DNA of 64,000 bases from JBBSIN01 sp038232055 (GTDB lineage Bacteria > Actinomycetota > Actinomycetes > JADGOV01): the NCBI GenBank assembly GCA_038232055.1, contig JBBSIN010000001.1, positions 20,173 to 84,172 on the forward strand. The letters are read 5' to 3'. A model generated the notes under the pieces. It was not told the DNA's origin. It ran no database searches and saw nothing but the letters and a program-made list of their open reading frames with translations. Every line of letters begins with the position of its first letter. Within the stretch, counting starts at the first letter, position 1. Position numbers and translations under genes: made by a program. Shown here piece after piece: positions 55,091 to 63,799 of this stretch.

Positions 55091-55686
55091 AGCTCGCCTC
55101 TGAAAGCGCGCTGCTGAAGCGCTCCCAGCAGCGTGTTGAGCGTCTCGAGACTACGGCGACGCTCGGTTCGAAGATCGACGACCGAGTCGAGAACGGCGGC
55201 GATTCTGTGTTGCTCAGTGAGGGCCGGCGCCGGTATCGGAAACTGGCGCAACTGCGAGAGGTTGATCCGAGGGCGCGTCTGTCCGTGCGCCAATGACGCT
55301 GCGTGCGATTGCGCTCGGCCCGAGTTCAAGTAGTGGACGAGGTAGCGCGCTGAGGCTTGTTCGGGATTACATCGCAGCTGGATGTAGTCCGCCTTGTTCA
55401 GCGCGAGCGGTATGAAGTCGGGCAGAACAGCCGCCCGCAAGATCGGATCGCCGAGCGTCGCGATGAGGACATCTCCAGGACGGCACTCATGTTTGCTGAG
55501 CTTCGCGAAGTGATCCGTCGAGATGAACGCGCGATCGCGATCGTCAAACTCTCCGACCGCGATGTTCTGCAGGCGAACCACCCGAACTCCGCCCTCGACG
55601 TAGTGCTCGCTCTTGAGATTCGAACCAAACGGCCCATCCTGCAGCTTCAATGCCAGATCGCCGAGGGGCACCATGGGAACGCTCAC
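55087..55686 (-). CDS. hsdS: Half-length type I specificity subunit HsdS (single target-recognition domain)
   Basis: A 199-residue protein, about half of a normal HsdS (about 400). It has one target-recognition domain (VPLGDLALKLQDGPFGSNLK start; GVRVVRLQNIAVGEFDDRD; CRPGDVLIATLGDP; RINLSQLRQFPIPAP) and one C-terminal coiled-coil helix (EQHRIAAVLDSVVDLRTERR, then LNTLLGALQQRAF). No second recognition domain lies in any nearby frame. A half subunit can assemble as a dimer on HsdM and read a palindromic target, as shown for engineered and some natural truncated HsdS. Overlaps hsdM and hsdR by 4 bp each. Confidence 0.9.
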   Translation of the reverse strand: MSVPMVPLGDLALKLQDGPFGSNLKSEHYVEGGVRVVRLQNIAVGEFDDRDRAFISTDHFAKLSKHECRPGDVLIATLGDPILRAAVLPDFIPLALNKADYIQLRCNPEQASARYLVHYLNSGRAQSHAASLAHGQTRPRINLSQLRQFPIPAPALTEQHRIAAVLDSVVDLRTERRRSLETLNTLLGALQQRAFRGEL

Positions 55687-57227
55687 TTGAGCATGGCCTT
55701 CAGCTCGTCCAAGCCCTTCTGGATTCGCTCCTCGATCGCTGTCAGCTCATCGATGAGTTCTAGAGGCTGCGGGAACTCGACCTCGCGGTACGGCGTCTCC
55801 TGGTAGCGGTTGATCGAGAGGTCGTAGCCAGCTGATGCCACTTCGGACTTGGGAACACAGAACGATTGATCGTCGCGTCTCCGGCCGCGTTCGTTCCCAT
55901 CTCGCTTCCGCCACCGTGCGAGCACGTCGGGAAGGTTGTTCTTCGCACGCTCGTCCTCAGTGAGGACTGCGGTGGCGCCGAGCTTGGACTCTGGGAGGAG
56001 CGGGGTTCGCTTGTCGTCGAGGCTTCGGCCATCGGCGTGCAGGTCGTAGAACCAGATGTGGTCGGTGCCTCCCGAGTTCGTCTTGGTGAACAGCAGGATC
56101 GCCGTCGAGACGCCCGCGTACGGCTTGAACACGCCAGACGGCAGCGAGACGATCCCATCGAGCTTCTGATCCTCGACGAGCATCCGCCGGAGTGCCTTGT
56201 GAGCGTTCGTAGATCCGAAGAGAACGCCATCCGGGACGATGACAGCCGCGCGCCCGCCGGGCTTGAGAAGTCGTAGAAACAGGGCGAGAAAGAGCAGCTC
56301 TGTCTTCTTCGTCTTCACGACTTGGAGCAGATCCTTCGCGGTCGACTCATAGTCGAGGCTGCCGGCGAAAGGCGGGTTGGCCAGGACGAGGCTGTAGGCC
56401 TCGATGTCGTTCGCATGGTCCTGGGCGAGGCTGTCGCGGTAGGCGATCGCGGGGTTCTCGATGCCATGCAGCTGCATGTTCATCGACCCGATGCGGAGCA
56501 TCGTGTTGTCGAAGTCATAGCCATGGAACATCGACTCGTGGAAGTGCTGGGCATGAGTCGCGTCGGCCAGCACCGTCGGGTGGTGGCGGCGGAGGTACTC
56601 GCCAGCACCGACCAGGAAGCCAGCGGTACCGACGGCTGGATCGCAGATGGTGTCCTTGGGAGTCGGCGCCATCATCTCGACCATCAGCTCGATGATGTGG
56701 CGCGGCGTTCGGAACTGGCCGTTCTGCCCTGCCGTGGCGATCTTGGCGAGCATGTACTCGTAGACGTCGCCCTTGGTGTCGCGGTCCTCCATCGGGATGG
56801 CGTCGAGACCATCGACCGCCTTCTGGAGGAGTCCGGGTGTCGGGATGGTGAACCGCGCACCACGCATGTGCTTCCCATGCGTCGTCGTCGCCGTGCGCTC
56901 CTGGAGGAACGGGAAGACGTAGTTCTCGACGACGTCGTACATCTCGTTGGCCGGCATGTTCTTCAGCCGATCCCAGCGCAGGTCCGCGTACGGTCGACCC
57001 GTTGTCTGCCCCTCGGGCGTGAACGTGCCATCCGGGAAGATCGGGCGCTCGATGGCAGCGCCCGTGCGGTTCGCCTTCCGTTCGGCTCGGGTCTCTGCCT
57101 CGTCGAGGCCCTTGATGAACAGCAGGAGCGTCAGCTGTTCCATGACTTCGAGCGGATTAGAGATTCCGCCAGACCAGAAGTCGCTCCAGACCGCGTCGAT
57201 CCTCGTCTTGAGCTCGCCGGTAATCAT
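55683..57227 (-). CDS. hsdM: Type I DNA methyltransferase M subunit
   Basis: A 514-residue N6-adenine methyltransferase. The N-terminal HsdM_N helical domain (LKTRIDAVWSDFWSGG...MEQLTLLLFIKGLDE) is followed by the SAM-binding region (FRTPRHIIELM, TICDPAVGTAGFLVGA) and catalytic LANPPFAGS (N-P-P-F). A C-terminal helix region contacts HsdS (EVEFPQPLELIDELTAIEER). ATG 57227 was chosen; the sequence before it is not homologous. All motifs are intact. It lies 10 bp after a CxCG mini-gene and overlaps hsdS by 4 bp. Confidence 0.95.
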   Translation of the reverse strand: MITGELKTRIDAVWSDFWSGGISNPLEVMEQLTLLLFIKGLDEAETRAERKANRTGAAIERPIFPDGTFTPEGQTTGRPYADLRWDRLKNMPANEMYDVVENYVFPFLQERTATTTHGKHMRGARFTIPTPGLLQKAVDGLDAIPMEDRDTKGDVYEYMLAKIATAGQNGQFRTPRHIIELMVEMMAPTPKDTICDPAVGTAGFLVGAGEYLRRHHPTVLADATHAQHFHESMFHGYDFDNTMLRIGSMNMQLHGIENPAIAYRDSLAQDHANDIEAYSLVLANPPFAGSLDYESTAKDLLQVVKTKKTELLFLALFLRLLKPGGRAAVIVPDGVLFGSTNAHKALRRMLVEDQKLDGIVSLPSGVFKPYAGVSTAILLFTKTNSGGTDHIWFYDLHADGRSLDDKRTPLLPESKLGATAVLTEDERAKNNLPDVLARWRKRDGNERGRRRDDQSFCVPKSEVASAGYDLSINRYQETPYREVEFPQPLELIDELTAIEERIQKGLDELKAMLK

Positions 57228-57237
57228 CGAACGTCGC

Positions 57238-57489
57238 CTACCGCGTACGCCCACCGGCCGCGCGCCACCGCTCCATCTCGGCTCGGCAGTTCGAACCCGC
57301 GGGACCGAAGCCATGCTCGACGAGAAACTCCCCGACGCTGCCGTACCGGAGGTTGATTACAGCAGCCTCGGCGAACTTGTCGTGACCCGGGACGAAGAAG
57401 TTTCCAGTTGTCGTCTCAGCGCCACACCCGCACCAGCAGTCACCCGTCGGCAGCAGCCGCCCGGCGCGGTCCCTGATCGTCTCAGCCAT
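57238..57489 (-). CDS. Small CxCG zinc-ribbon-like protein heading the R-M operon
   Basis: An 83-residue protein. After RDRAGRLLPTG comes a cysteine cluster CWCGCG near residues 19-24, then NFFVPGHDKFAEAAVINLRY and GSVGEFLVEHGFGP, with a fourth Cys near residue 69. No family name was recognised. ATG 57489 has GGAGG upstream and only 10 bp separate it from hsdM, so it is almost certainly co-expressed with the restriction system. It might be a controller, a methyltransferase accessory or an anti-restriction safety factor; the sequence does not decide. Confidence 0.72.
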   Translation of the reverse strand: MAETIRDRAGRLLPTGDCWCGCGAETTTGNFFVPGHDKFAEAAVINLRYGSVGEFLVEHGFGPAGSNCRAEMERWRAAGGRTR

Positions 57490-57615
57490 GCAAGGCCTCC
57501 ATCCAAGAACTGATGTCTTGGAGTTTGGCCTTGGCGGCCCCTCCAAAGGAAGACCACTGAAGGCATGACTACATCGAGCTACGGCTTGACTTCGGCGGAG
57601 GCCAGGCGGCGCGGC

Positions 57616-58287
57616 CTACCCGAGCTGGAGGCCGTGGAGCGCGAGCGCGGCGCGAAGGTCCTCGTCATCGCCCCCGAACTCGGTGACGTCGATGACGCCT
57701 GGAGCCGCTGGCTCGAAGATCGTCCAGTTCTGCAGATCGTCGCCGTGCTTCGAGAGGTACGCGAGTCCGTTCCAACGTCTCGCGCCGCCGGACGTCTGCC
57801 CGAACACGTAACGCGAGACGTGCTGCGTGAACGCGCGCGGCGCGGTGAGTCGGAGAGTTGCAGCATCCAGATCGTGCAGACCGTGGTGGACGACCCGCGC
57901 AGCCAGCGCGGTCCGTAGTTCCGCGAGCGACTCGTGGTGTCCGACATCGGCGTAGTCGCCGACGAGGGTGGCCCGTCCGACGCGGCGCTGGTCGACCCAG
58001 GCTGCTGGGACGATCCCGGGTGCCGGCGGCTCCTCGTCGCCTTCCTCGCCGACGATGGCTTGCAGCTCCGCGACGACCTCGATGTCCGGGCGGTAGTAGG
58101 CGAGACACTCGACGAAGGTCGCGACGCGTTGCGTCGAGGCGTACAGGACTCTGTAGATGCCTTGCGGGTCGTCGTAGCGGTTGCCGAACGTGCCGTCAGC
58201 CTCGGCGTAGGCCCAGTCCGGCCACGCCCACGGGTCTGGCCGGCGCCCGAGACGGAAGACCTCCGCGGGTACGTCGGCCTGTCTCAC
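57616..58287 (-). CDS. RES-domain toxin (NAD+-degrading type)
   Basis: A 223-residue protein with the RES fold: VFRLGRRPDPW with the conserved Arg, GNRYDDPQGIYRVLYAS, ATFVECLAYYRP with the conserved Glu, and a late ARRWNGLAYLSKHGDDL with Ser. RES toxins such as MbcT of M. tuberculosis break down NAD+ by phosphorolysis. The GTG start overlaps the antitoxin stop (4 bp), the standard coupled order of antitoxin then toxin. Size is close to MbcT-like toxins. It ends 126 bp before the R-M operon head on the same strand. Confidence 0.87.
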   Translation of the reverse strand: MRQADVPAEVFRLGRRPDPWAWPDWAYAEADGTFGNRYDDPQGIYRVLYASTQRVATFVECLAYYRPDIEVVAELQAIVGEEGDEEPPAPGIVPAAWVDQRRVGRATLVGDYADVGHHESLAELRTALAARVVHHGLHDLDAATLRLTAPRAFTQHVSRYVFGQTSGGARRWNGLAYLSKHGDDLQNWTIFEPAAPGVIDVTEFGGDDEDLRAALALHGLQLG

Positions 58288-58679
58288 CCGCCGACGAGGA
58301 AGGCTCGCGCCGCAGCGAGAACGAGCAGACCGACCTCGTCGAGATCACCGTCGCGGAGGAGTCGAGCCGGCGAGCGGTCCTCGAGGTGAGGATTCAACCC
58401 CTGGAACCATGCCTGGACGACGCGTGGCGCGTCGTGCTCGCTTAACAAGAGCGCTACCTGGAGCGCGAAGCGGAGACGGTCCTCGACCTCGCCCGACTTC
58501 GCCTCGCGAGTCCCGTCGGCCCACTGGTGGACCGCTCGCGTCTCGCGAACTCCGCCGATGTATGCAACGAGCCGAGGGGTGAGCAGATCTCTCAGTTCCT
58601 TCGCCGCTGTCGCGAAGGGCACCCGCATCGCGTGCTCATGGGCCTGCAACTCCGGCCTGCTCATCGTGGCTCCGGCCAT
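58284..58679 (-). CDS. Xre/MbcA-type antitoxin partner of the RES toxin
   Basis: About 131 residues. The N-terminal portion is an Xre-like helical region (AAKELRDLLTPRLVAYIGGV, TRAVHQWADG) and the C-terminal portion is the MbcA/ParS toxin-binding domain (RLRFALQVALLLSEHDAPRV, VQAWFQGLNPHLEDRSPARLL, then LRDGDLDEVGLLVLAAARAF). The pattern and coupling to a RES gene define the RES-Xre toxin-antitoxin family. ATG 58679 was chosen; 58697 and 58664 are alternatives. It probably represses its own promoter through repeats just upstream. Confidence 0.85.
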   Translation of the reverse strand: MAGATMSRPELQAHEHAMRVPFATAAKELRDLLTPRLVAYIGGVRETRAVHQWADGTREAKSGEVEDRLRFALQVALLLSEHDAPRVVQAWFQGLNPHLEDRSPARLLRDGDLDEVGLLVLAAARAFLVGG

Positions 58680-58701
58680 GTCACCACCATACAGCACCCG
58701 A

Positions 58702-58719
58702 AATCACAGTACAATCACA
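58702..58719. promoter_or_regulatory. Candidate operator of the RES-Xre pair: two AATCACA repeats
   Basis: AATCACA at 58702 and again at 58713 (11-bp spacing, one helical turn) lies in an unusually AT-rich patch 23 bp upstream of the antitoxin start. Direct repeats of this kind are common antitoxin operators. The rest of the 288-bp region to 58968 also holds a 15-bp tandem repeat (58897-58927) and presumably the promoter of the STAND gene. Confidence 0.4.
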
Positions 58720-58967
58720 TTCCGAACCACAGCCTAACGCTCGGACCCGCACGGTCATCCAGCGTGCGACCCACCCAGGGGAACGCGCCGCCGCCTCCCG
58801 GCCACTCCAGGCGAAGCCGTCCGGAAGGGGCGACAGCACCGCCCACGAGGTGGCACGTGTGCGAATACTGGTCGGGTTATGCAGGACGAGACCTCACGGT
58901 GGTCTGCGGCGCGGTGGTCTGCGGCGCGCCGACCCCGGCACGACACGAGACCCCGAGCGCGCGTCTA

Positions 58968-61900
58968 ATGCCCCCGGACAGACTGAACTCGGGCTTCGAT
59001 GCAATTCGCCCCTGGCGAGGCTCGACCGCTCGCGGATTCGAGGAACTCTGCTACCAGCTGTTCAAGTCGGACGCTCCGGAGGGCGTACGAGCGATTCGCA
59101 CGGGCAACCCGGACGGCGGCGTTGAGTGGTACGCGACCCTTGCCGACGGCGCAGAGTGGGGGTGGCAAGCCAAGCACGTACACGACGTCGATTCCCTTCT
59201 TGACGGCATGACCGAGAGCGTCAGGGCCGTCGTGCGTGATCGGCCGAAGGTCACCAAGCTGACGTTTCTCATCTCGTCCAACCTCGACACTGCCGTCGGA
59301 CGTGGTCGCCGCAAGTCCCAGCGCCAGAAGTACGACGACAAGGTGGAGTTCTGGCACACGTCGATCGCGGGTGCGGCCGACATCGACTTCGAGCTGGTCC
59401 AAGAGAGCGACATCCTCAACCGCTTGGCGCTTCCCGAACACGAGGGAAGGCGGTGGTTCTGGTGGGGGGACACCGAGTTCACCGATGCCTGGCTCGGCCA
59501 GAAGCTTCGAGAACAGATCGATGTGGCCGGCCAGAAGTACCGACCCGACCTTCAGGTCGACCTCCCGATCGAGGACGATCTCGCTGCGCTGGCGTTCGAC
59601 GCCGTCGCACTCGATCACTTGGATCGGCTGCGCCGAGGCGTCATTTCCGAGGCCGGCGACTACTGGATCACCAAGAAGGGCTCGAATGAGCTGATCAACG
59701 CGTACGCCGCGATCGAGGATGCCGTCGCTGATCTCAAGATCGCCGCGTCGGTCTTGCATGTTGAGCCCTCCACCGTCGAAACGGACCTCGCACCACTACG
59801 GAAGGCATCCGAGGACCTGTCTCGGACGGTCACCGTGGCATCCGACCTCGAGTACGCCGCCCAGGCAGAGTGGCGCGCGACGCATCCCGATCAGGACTGG
59901 CACGCCGTCCAGACCAATACGCCGCACGAAGCACGCGGGTACCGATCCAGCCGGCTCGTTGATCGGGTGACCGAGCTTGAACGGTGGCTGGACTCCACAG
60001 CCGGCCGAGCACTGCAGCGCGGCCTCTACTTCCTCGAAGGCGTTGCCGGATCTGGCAAGACCCATCTCCTGCTCGAAGCGACTCAACGGGCGCTCCAGGC
60101 CGGCCGACCGGCCGTCTTTCTCAGCGCTGCTCGATTCGGACGCGGCGACCTGTGGGCCGGCGTGTGTGATCAGCTTGGGCTGCCGCCCCTCGGAGCCGAC
60201 ACCTTGCTGGGGGCAATGGACGCGGCAGGTGAGGCCGCCGCGCTCACTGGACGTCGGTTCGTCATCTCGGTCGACGCGCTCAACGAGACGACCGACACCG
60301 ACTTCTGGCGCACGCACCTCCCCGCCCTACGCGCTGCTGTCGCCCGGTGGCCGCACGTCGCGCTGGTCGTCTCATGTCGAGACACGTACATCGGGATCGT
60401 CTGCGAAGACGCGGAGCACCGTCGTTTCGTAGGACGGTCACATCCCGGCTTCGCGGGTCACGAGATCGATGCGACGCAGAAGTTCTTCGCGTTTCATGGG
60501 TTGCAGGCTCCGCGGATTCCGCTCCTCGTGCCTGAGTTCAGTCTTCCCCTATTCCTCAAGCTGTTCTGCGAAGGACTCAAAGACTCCGGTGAGACGGTGT
60601 ACGGCGGCCACGAGGGACGCGTCACCATCTTCCAGCGGTACCTCGACTCGAAGCTGGTGCGAATCGCGCGACGGTTCCGGCCGCAGGCGCGTAGCTCATA
60701 TGAGCAGTCGGTAGCGCTGCGCGCCGTCACTGCGGTGCTTGATGCCCTGCTCGACGAGTTCGCTGGGACCGGCCAAGAGGGTGTCTCGGTATCGCGGGCC
60801 GAGGAGTTGGCGGCGGCGGCACTTGGTGGCGCAGCGTCGAACGAGACCGCCGTCGTCCTTGGAGCGTTGCAGAGCGAAGGCGTCTTGAATCAGGAGCTCC
60901 TCTACCTCGGCGACGGGAACACCGAACAAGGCTTCCGAATCCTCTTCCAAGCCTTGGCCGACTACATGATCCTGCGTCGGCGTCTTGACCGTTCGGACGA
61001 CGCGATGGCAGACATCGCCGTTCGTGACTGGCTCAAGGATGACTGCAGCTGGGGGATCTTGGAGGCTGCGGCCGTCGTCCTGCCGGAGTTGCACTCCGTC
61101 GAACTACCGGACTTGCTCGGCGTTCGGGCCAAGGAGCTCCAGCGACCAGACACCAACGATCGCGACGCTCACCGCGAGTACAACCGCGCCAAGCACATCG
61201 CCCTCTCCGTGATCCGTTCGCTGCCGTACCGCGAGGCTTCGGCTGTCACTGACCGAACGGTCGACCTGCTCAACGAATCGCTCCGCTTCCTTCGCCCTGA
61301 AGAGCTCTTCCGGGTCATGTTCATGATCGCCCCCCAGCCAGGCAACCAGCTCAACGGCGATCGTCTGCATCAACACTTGGTCCGGTTCCGGATGCCGGAC
61401 CGCGATGCGTACTTTGGCTTCCCCACGTACCACGAGCTCGCCGACGAGAGCAGCGCTGGGTCAGTGCTCGCACGTTGGGCTAGCAAGGGTCCGTACCCCG
61501 ACTACGACAGCGATGTCATCGAGTTGGCGGCCATACCGCTCATCTGGCTTCTGCTCTCTCCGAACCGCTTCATGCGCGACTGGATCACGAAGGCCCTCGT
61601 GGCCCTACTTCGGGGTCACATCGACGTACTGGAACGACTCGTCGTGCGGTTCTGGACCGTCAACGACCCCTACATCGTCCAGCGCGTGGTCGTCATCGCC
61701 TACGGAGCGCTCTTGCGATCGGATGCGGGTCAACGCGATCACGCCAAGAAGCTTGTGGCTCGCGTCCGTCGGCTCGTGTTCGCCGAGCCCGTGCGCGCCG
61801 ACGAGATCGCGTTGGACGCGGCGCGCGGCATCGTCGAGTGGGGCGTCGCCAATGGAGTTGCCTCGAAGTCGCCGCTGAAGGTGATCCGGCGTCCATACGG

Positions 61901-63569
61901 ACTCAAACCCCCGGGTCCCGTCCCATCCGAGGACGCGCTGGAGAAGAAGTACGGATGGAAGAGCGGCCAATCGGACGACGAGCGGTATTCAAGCGTCCTC
62001 CACTCGATTCTCAGCCTTGGCGACTTCGGTCGCTATGTGATCGAGCCCGGCGTCCGCATGTTCTCGCGTTATCCCCTCAGCAAGCCGTACCCCGAGCCTG
62101 ATGACGAGGTGGATGAAGGTCCAAGCATCGTGAAGTCGAGATGGGCCAAGTTCGTGAAGTCGCTCAACGCGCCCCAACGCGCACAACTCGAAACGTTGCT
62201 CGCGGCGGAGTCGGCCGATGAACTCGATCGAATCGAGGCAATCCGTTCCGGGTTCTCAGCGAGTCTGAGTCGCGAGCAGTCTCAGCTCCTTTGGGACTCC
62301 TATCGACGCCCGCGGCGTCGGAAGTTCCGCGACGACTCCTACCCGGCTGACCGAGCCAAGCGGTGGGTGTTCATGCAGGTCCTCCGGCTCGGCTGGACGC
62401 CCAAGCAATTCGGAGAAGAAGACCGTCACCTTGGCAGAGGCGGGAGTGGACGCGAGGCCCACAAGGCCGAGAGATGGGGCAAGAAGTACCAATGGATGGC
62501 CTACCACGCGCTTCTGGCCCGGATCGCCGACAACTTCCACACCGCTCGGCGGTATTCCGATCACCAGGACTACGAGGGCCTGCACCAGATCATCGCGGAT
62601 CGTGAGATCGATCCAAGCATGCCGCCGGTCGCATTCCACCAGTTCCTTGAGCCGGAATCGGGCAACGACACGTGGCGGCGATCCTCGATCGCGTTCCCGA
62701 CGTGGCCACCGGCTGCGATCAACTTCCAGCAGCTTGGCGGGAGCCTCACCAGGTTCGTTCGCGACATCGGAAGCGAGCCCACACTCGACAAGGTCGTGCT
62801 GGTGGGCGACTCAACTGGTGAGCAATGGGTAATGCTCGACGCCAGCCTCGCCCAGGGTGATCCCGAAGCCGACAAGCCTTGGCGCGGCCTTCAGCAGTCC
62901 TTCTACCTCAACAGTTGGTTCGTGCCGGCAGGGGCGGCGGAATGTGCACTACGACATCTTGCGGCCATCGTCCGGAACGACCGCCACGACGTCATCGACA
63001 CTCATGGCCACGTCGACTGCTGCTACTTCGGTGAGATCGGCTGGACGCCGCACAACTGCAGCAAGCGACACGCTGACCTCGTCGACGTAGAGATCGACGG
63101 AGAGACCTTCTCGGTGGTGAGCACCGTCGAGGACTACCTCTGGGAAGGAAGCCTGTACGACTGCTCGATCGGCGAGTCAGTACATGCGACGCTGCCGTCG
63201 ACATTCGTACGGTCGCGGTCCTCGCTAACGGCGGACGAGCGCGGGCCGTCCTGGATGGATGACGGCGAGGTGGTCTTCACCAACCACGTGACATCGGACC
63301 GAGACCGGCAGCGCGCTTTCCTCGTTCGCGCCAGTTGGTTGAGCGCCTTCATGACGGCTCACAACGTTGAGGTAGTCCTCGGCGCCTCGACGCTGCGATG
63401 GCGGGTGACGGGTGACCACCACTATTCCGACAAGCGTGACCCCGAACGCGATGACAGGCTCGACGTGTATGCAGCGGCGCGTCTCACGCCAGACCTGAAG
63501 CTAGAGCTCGCGCCGTCGATTCGCGAGGTGAACGGCGAGGAGGTGAGCCCGCCACCGACTGGAGCGTGA
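58968..63569 (+). CDS. Mrr-type nuclease / STAND NTPase, AVAST (Avs4-like) anti-phage sensor candidate
   Basis: A 1533-residue protein in three parts. Residues about 15-75 look like a Mrr-type PD-(D/E)xK nuclease: FEELCYQLF, Asp49 in GNPDGGVEWY and Gln67-x-Lys69 in WGWQAKH. Residues about 340-520 are a STAND NTPase: Walker A GVAGSGKT at 358-365, Walker B VISVDALNE at 432-440 and VVSCRDTYIG. The last about 1000 residues are helical, without membrane segments, ending in a beta-rich tail, as expected of a sensor. Domain order fits Mrr-STAND proteins of the AVAST class, which detect conserved phage proteins and then degrade DNA. ATG 58968 was preferred because the sequence upstream is non-homologous and repeat-containing; its ribosome site is weak. 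Confidence 0.8.
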   Translation: MPPDRLNSGFDAIRPWRGSTARGFEELCYQLFKSDAPEGVRAIRTGNPDGGVEWYATLADGAEWGWQAKHVHDVDSLLDGMTESVRAVVRDRPKVTKLTFLISSNLDTAVGRGRRKSQRQKYDDKVEFWHTSIAGAADIDFELVQESDILNRLALPEHEGRRWFWWGDTEFTDAWLGQKLREQIDVAGQKYRPDLQVDLPIEDDLAALAFDAVALDHLDRLRRGVISEAGDYWITKKGSNELINAYAAIEDAVADLKIAASVLHVEPSTVETDLAPLRKASEDLSRTVTVASDLEYAAQAEWRATHPDQDWHAVQTNTPHEARGYRSSRLVDRVTELERWLDSTAGRALQRGLYFLEGVAGSGKTHLLLEATQRALQAGRPAVFLSAARFGRGDLWAGVCDQLGLPPLGADTLLGAMDAAGEAAALTGRRFVISVDALNETTDTDFWRTHLPALRAAVARWPHVALVVSCRDTYIGIVCEDAEHRRFVGRSHPGFAGHEIDATQKFFAFHGLQAPRIPLLVPEFSLPLFLKLFCEGLKDSGETVYGGHEGRVTIFQRYLDSKLVRIARRFRPQARSSYEQSVALRAVTAVLDALLDEFAGTGQEGVSVSRAEELAAAALGGAASNETAVVLGALQSEGVLNQELLYLGDGNTEQGFRILFQALADYMILRRRLDRSDDAMADIAVRDWLKDDCSWGILEAAAVVLPELHSVELPDLLGVRAKELQRPDTNDRDAHREYNRAKHIALSVIRSLPYREASAVTDRTVDLLNESLRFLRPEELFRVMFMIAPQPGNQLNGDRLHQHLVRFRMPDRDAYFGFPTYHELADESSAGSVLARWASKGPYPDYDSDVIELAAIPLIWLLLSPNRFMRDWITKALVALLRGHIDVLERLVVRFWTVNDPYIVQRVVVIAYGALLRSDAGQRDHAKKLVARVRRLVFAEPVRADEIALDAARGIVEWGVANGVASKSPLKVIRRPYGLKPPGPVPSEDALEKKYGWKSGQSDDERYSSVLHSILSLGDFGRYVIEPGVRMFSRYPLSKPYPEPDDEVDEGPSIVKSRWAKFVKSLNAPQRAQLETLLAAESADELDRIEAIRSGFSASLSREQSQLLWDSYRRPRRRKFRDDSYPADRAKRWVFMQVLRLGWTPKQFGEEDRHLGRGGSGREAHKAERWGKKYQWMAYHALLARIADNFHTARRYSDHQDYEGLHQIIADREIDPSMPPVAFHQFLEPESGNDTWRRSSIAFPTWPPAAINFQQLGGSLTRFVRDIGSEPTLDKVVLVGDSTGEQWVMLDASLAQGDPEADKPWRGLQQSFYLNSWFVPAGAAECALRHLAAIVRNDRHDVIDTHGHVDCCYFGEIGWTPHNCSKRHADLVDVEIDGETFSVVSTVEDYLWEGSLYDCSIGESVHATLPSTFVRSRSSLTADERGPSWMDDGEVVFTNHVTSDRDRQRAFLVRASWLSAFMTAHNVEVVLGASTLRWRVTGDHHYSDKRDPERDDRLDVYAAARLTPDLKLELAPSIREVNGEEVSPPPTGA

Positions 63570-63662
63570 CTCGCCCCGAATCATCCGACGAGATCGCGCT
63601 CGTCGCAGCATTGGGCCGTACGACAAGATGGCGTCGCGGCGACGTGCCCGACGCCGCGATTT

Positions 63663-63687
63663 CTTCTACCGGATCTTCTACCGGATG
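63663..63687. repeat. Right copy of the 25-bp motif (two CTTCTACCGGAT units), putative integrase arm site
   Basis: Identical over 25 bp to 42017-42041 and in the same orientation. It lies 112 bp inside attR. In the excised circle the two copies would flank the core repeat on opposite sides. Confidence 0.65.
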
Positions 63688-63799
63688 CTCCGGCACGAGG
63701 AGTCCGGTGGCGGATCAGCCGTCACGGCTTCCAGCGCGAAGCCGCAGGTCACGACGCTTGCACGGCATCGGCCGATACGAGCCGACACCGCTCGAAGCG

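Noticed and set aside
58527..58967. 147-residue N-terminal extension of the STAND protein
   Set aside because: It overlaps the antitoxin on the other strand, includes a 15-bp tandem repeat and is Pro/Arg-rich without domain similarity. The ATG at 58968 lies just before the nuclease domain.
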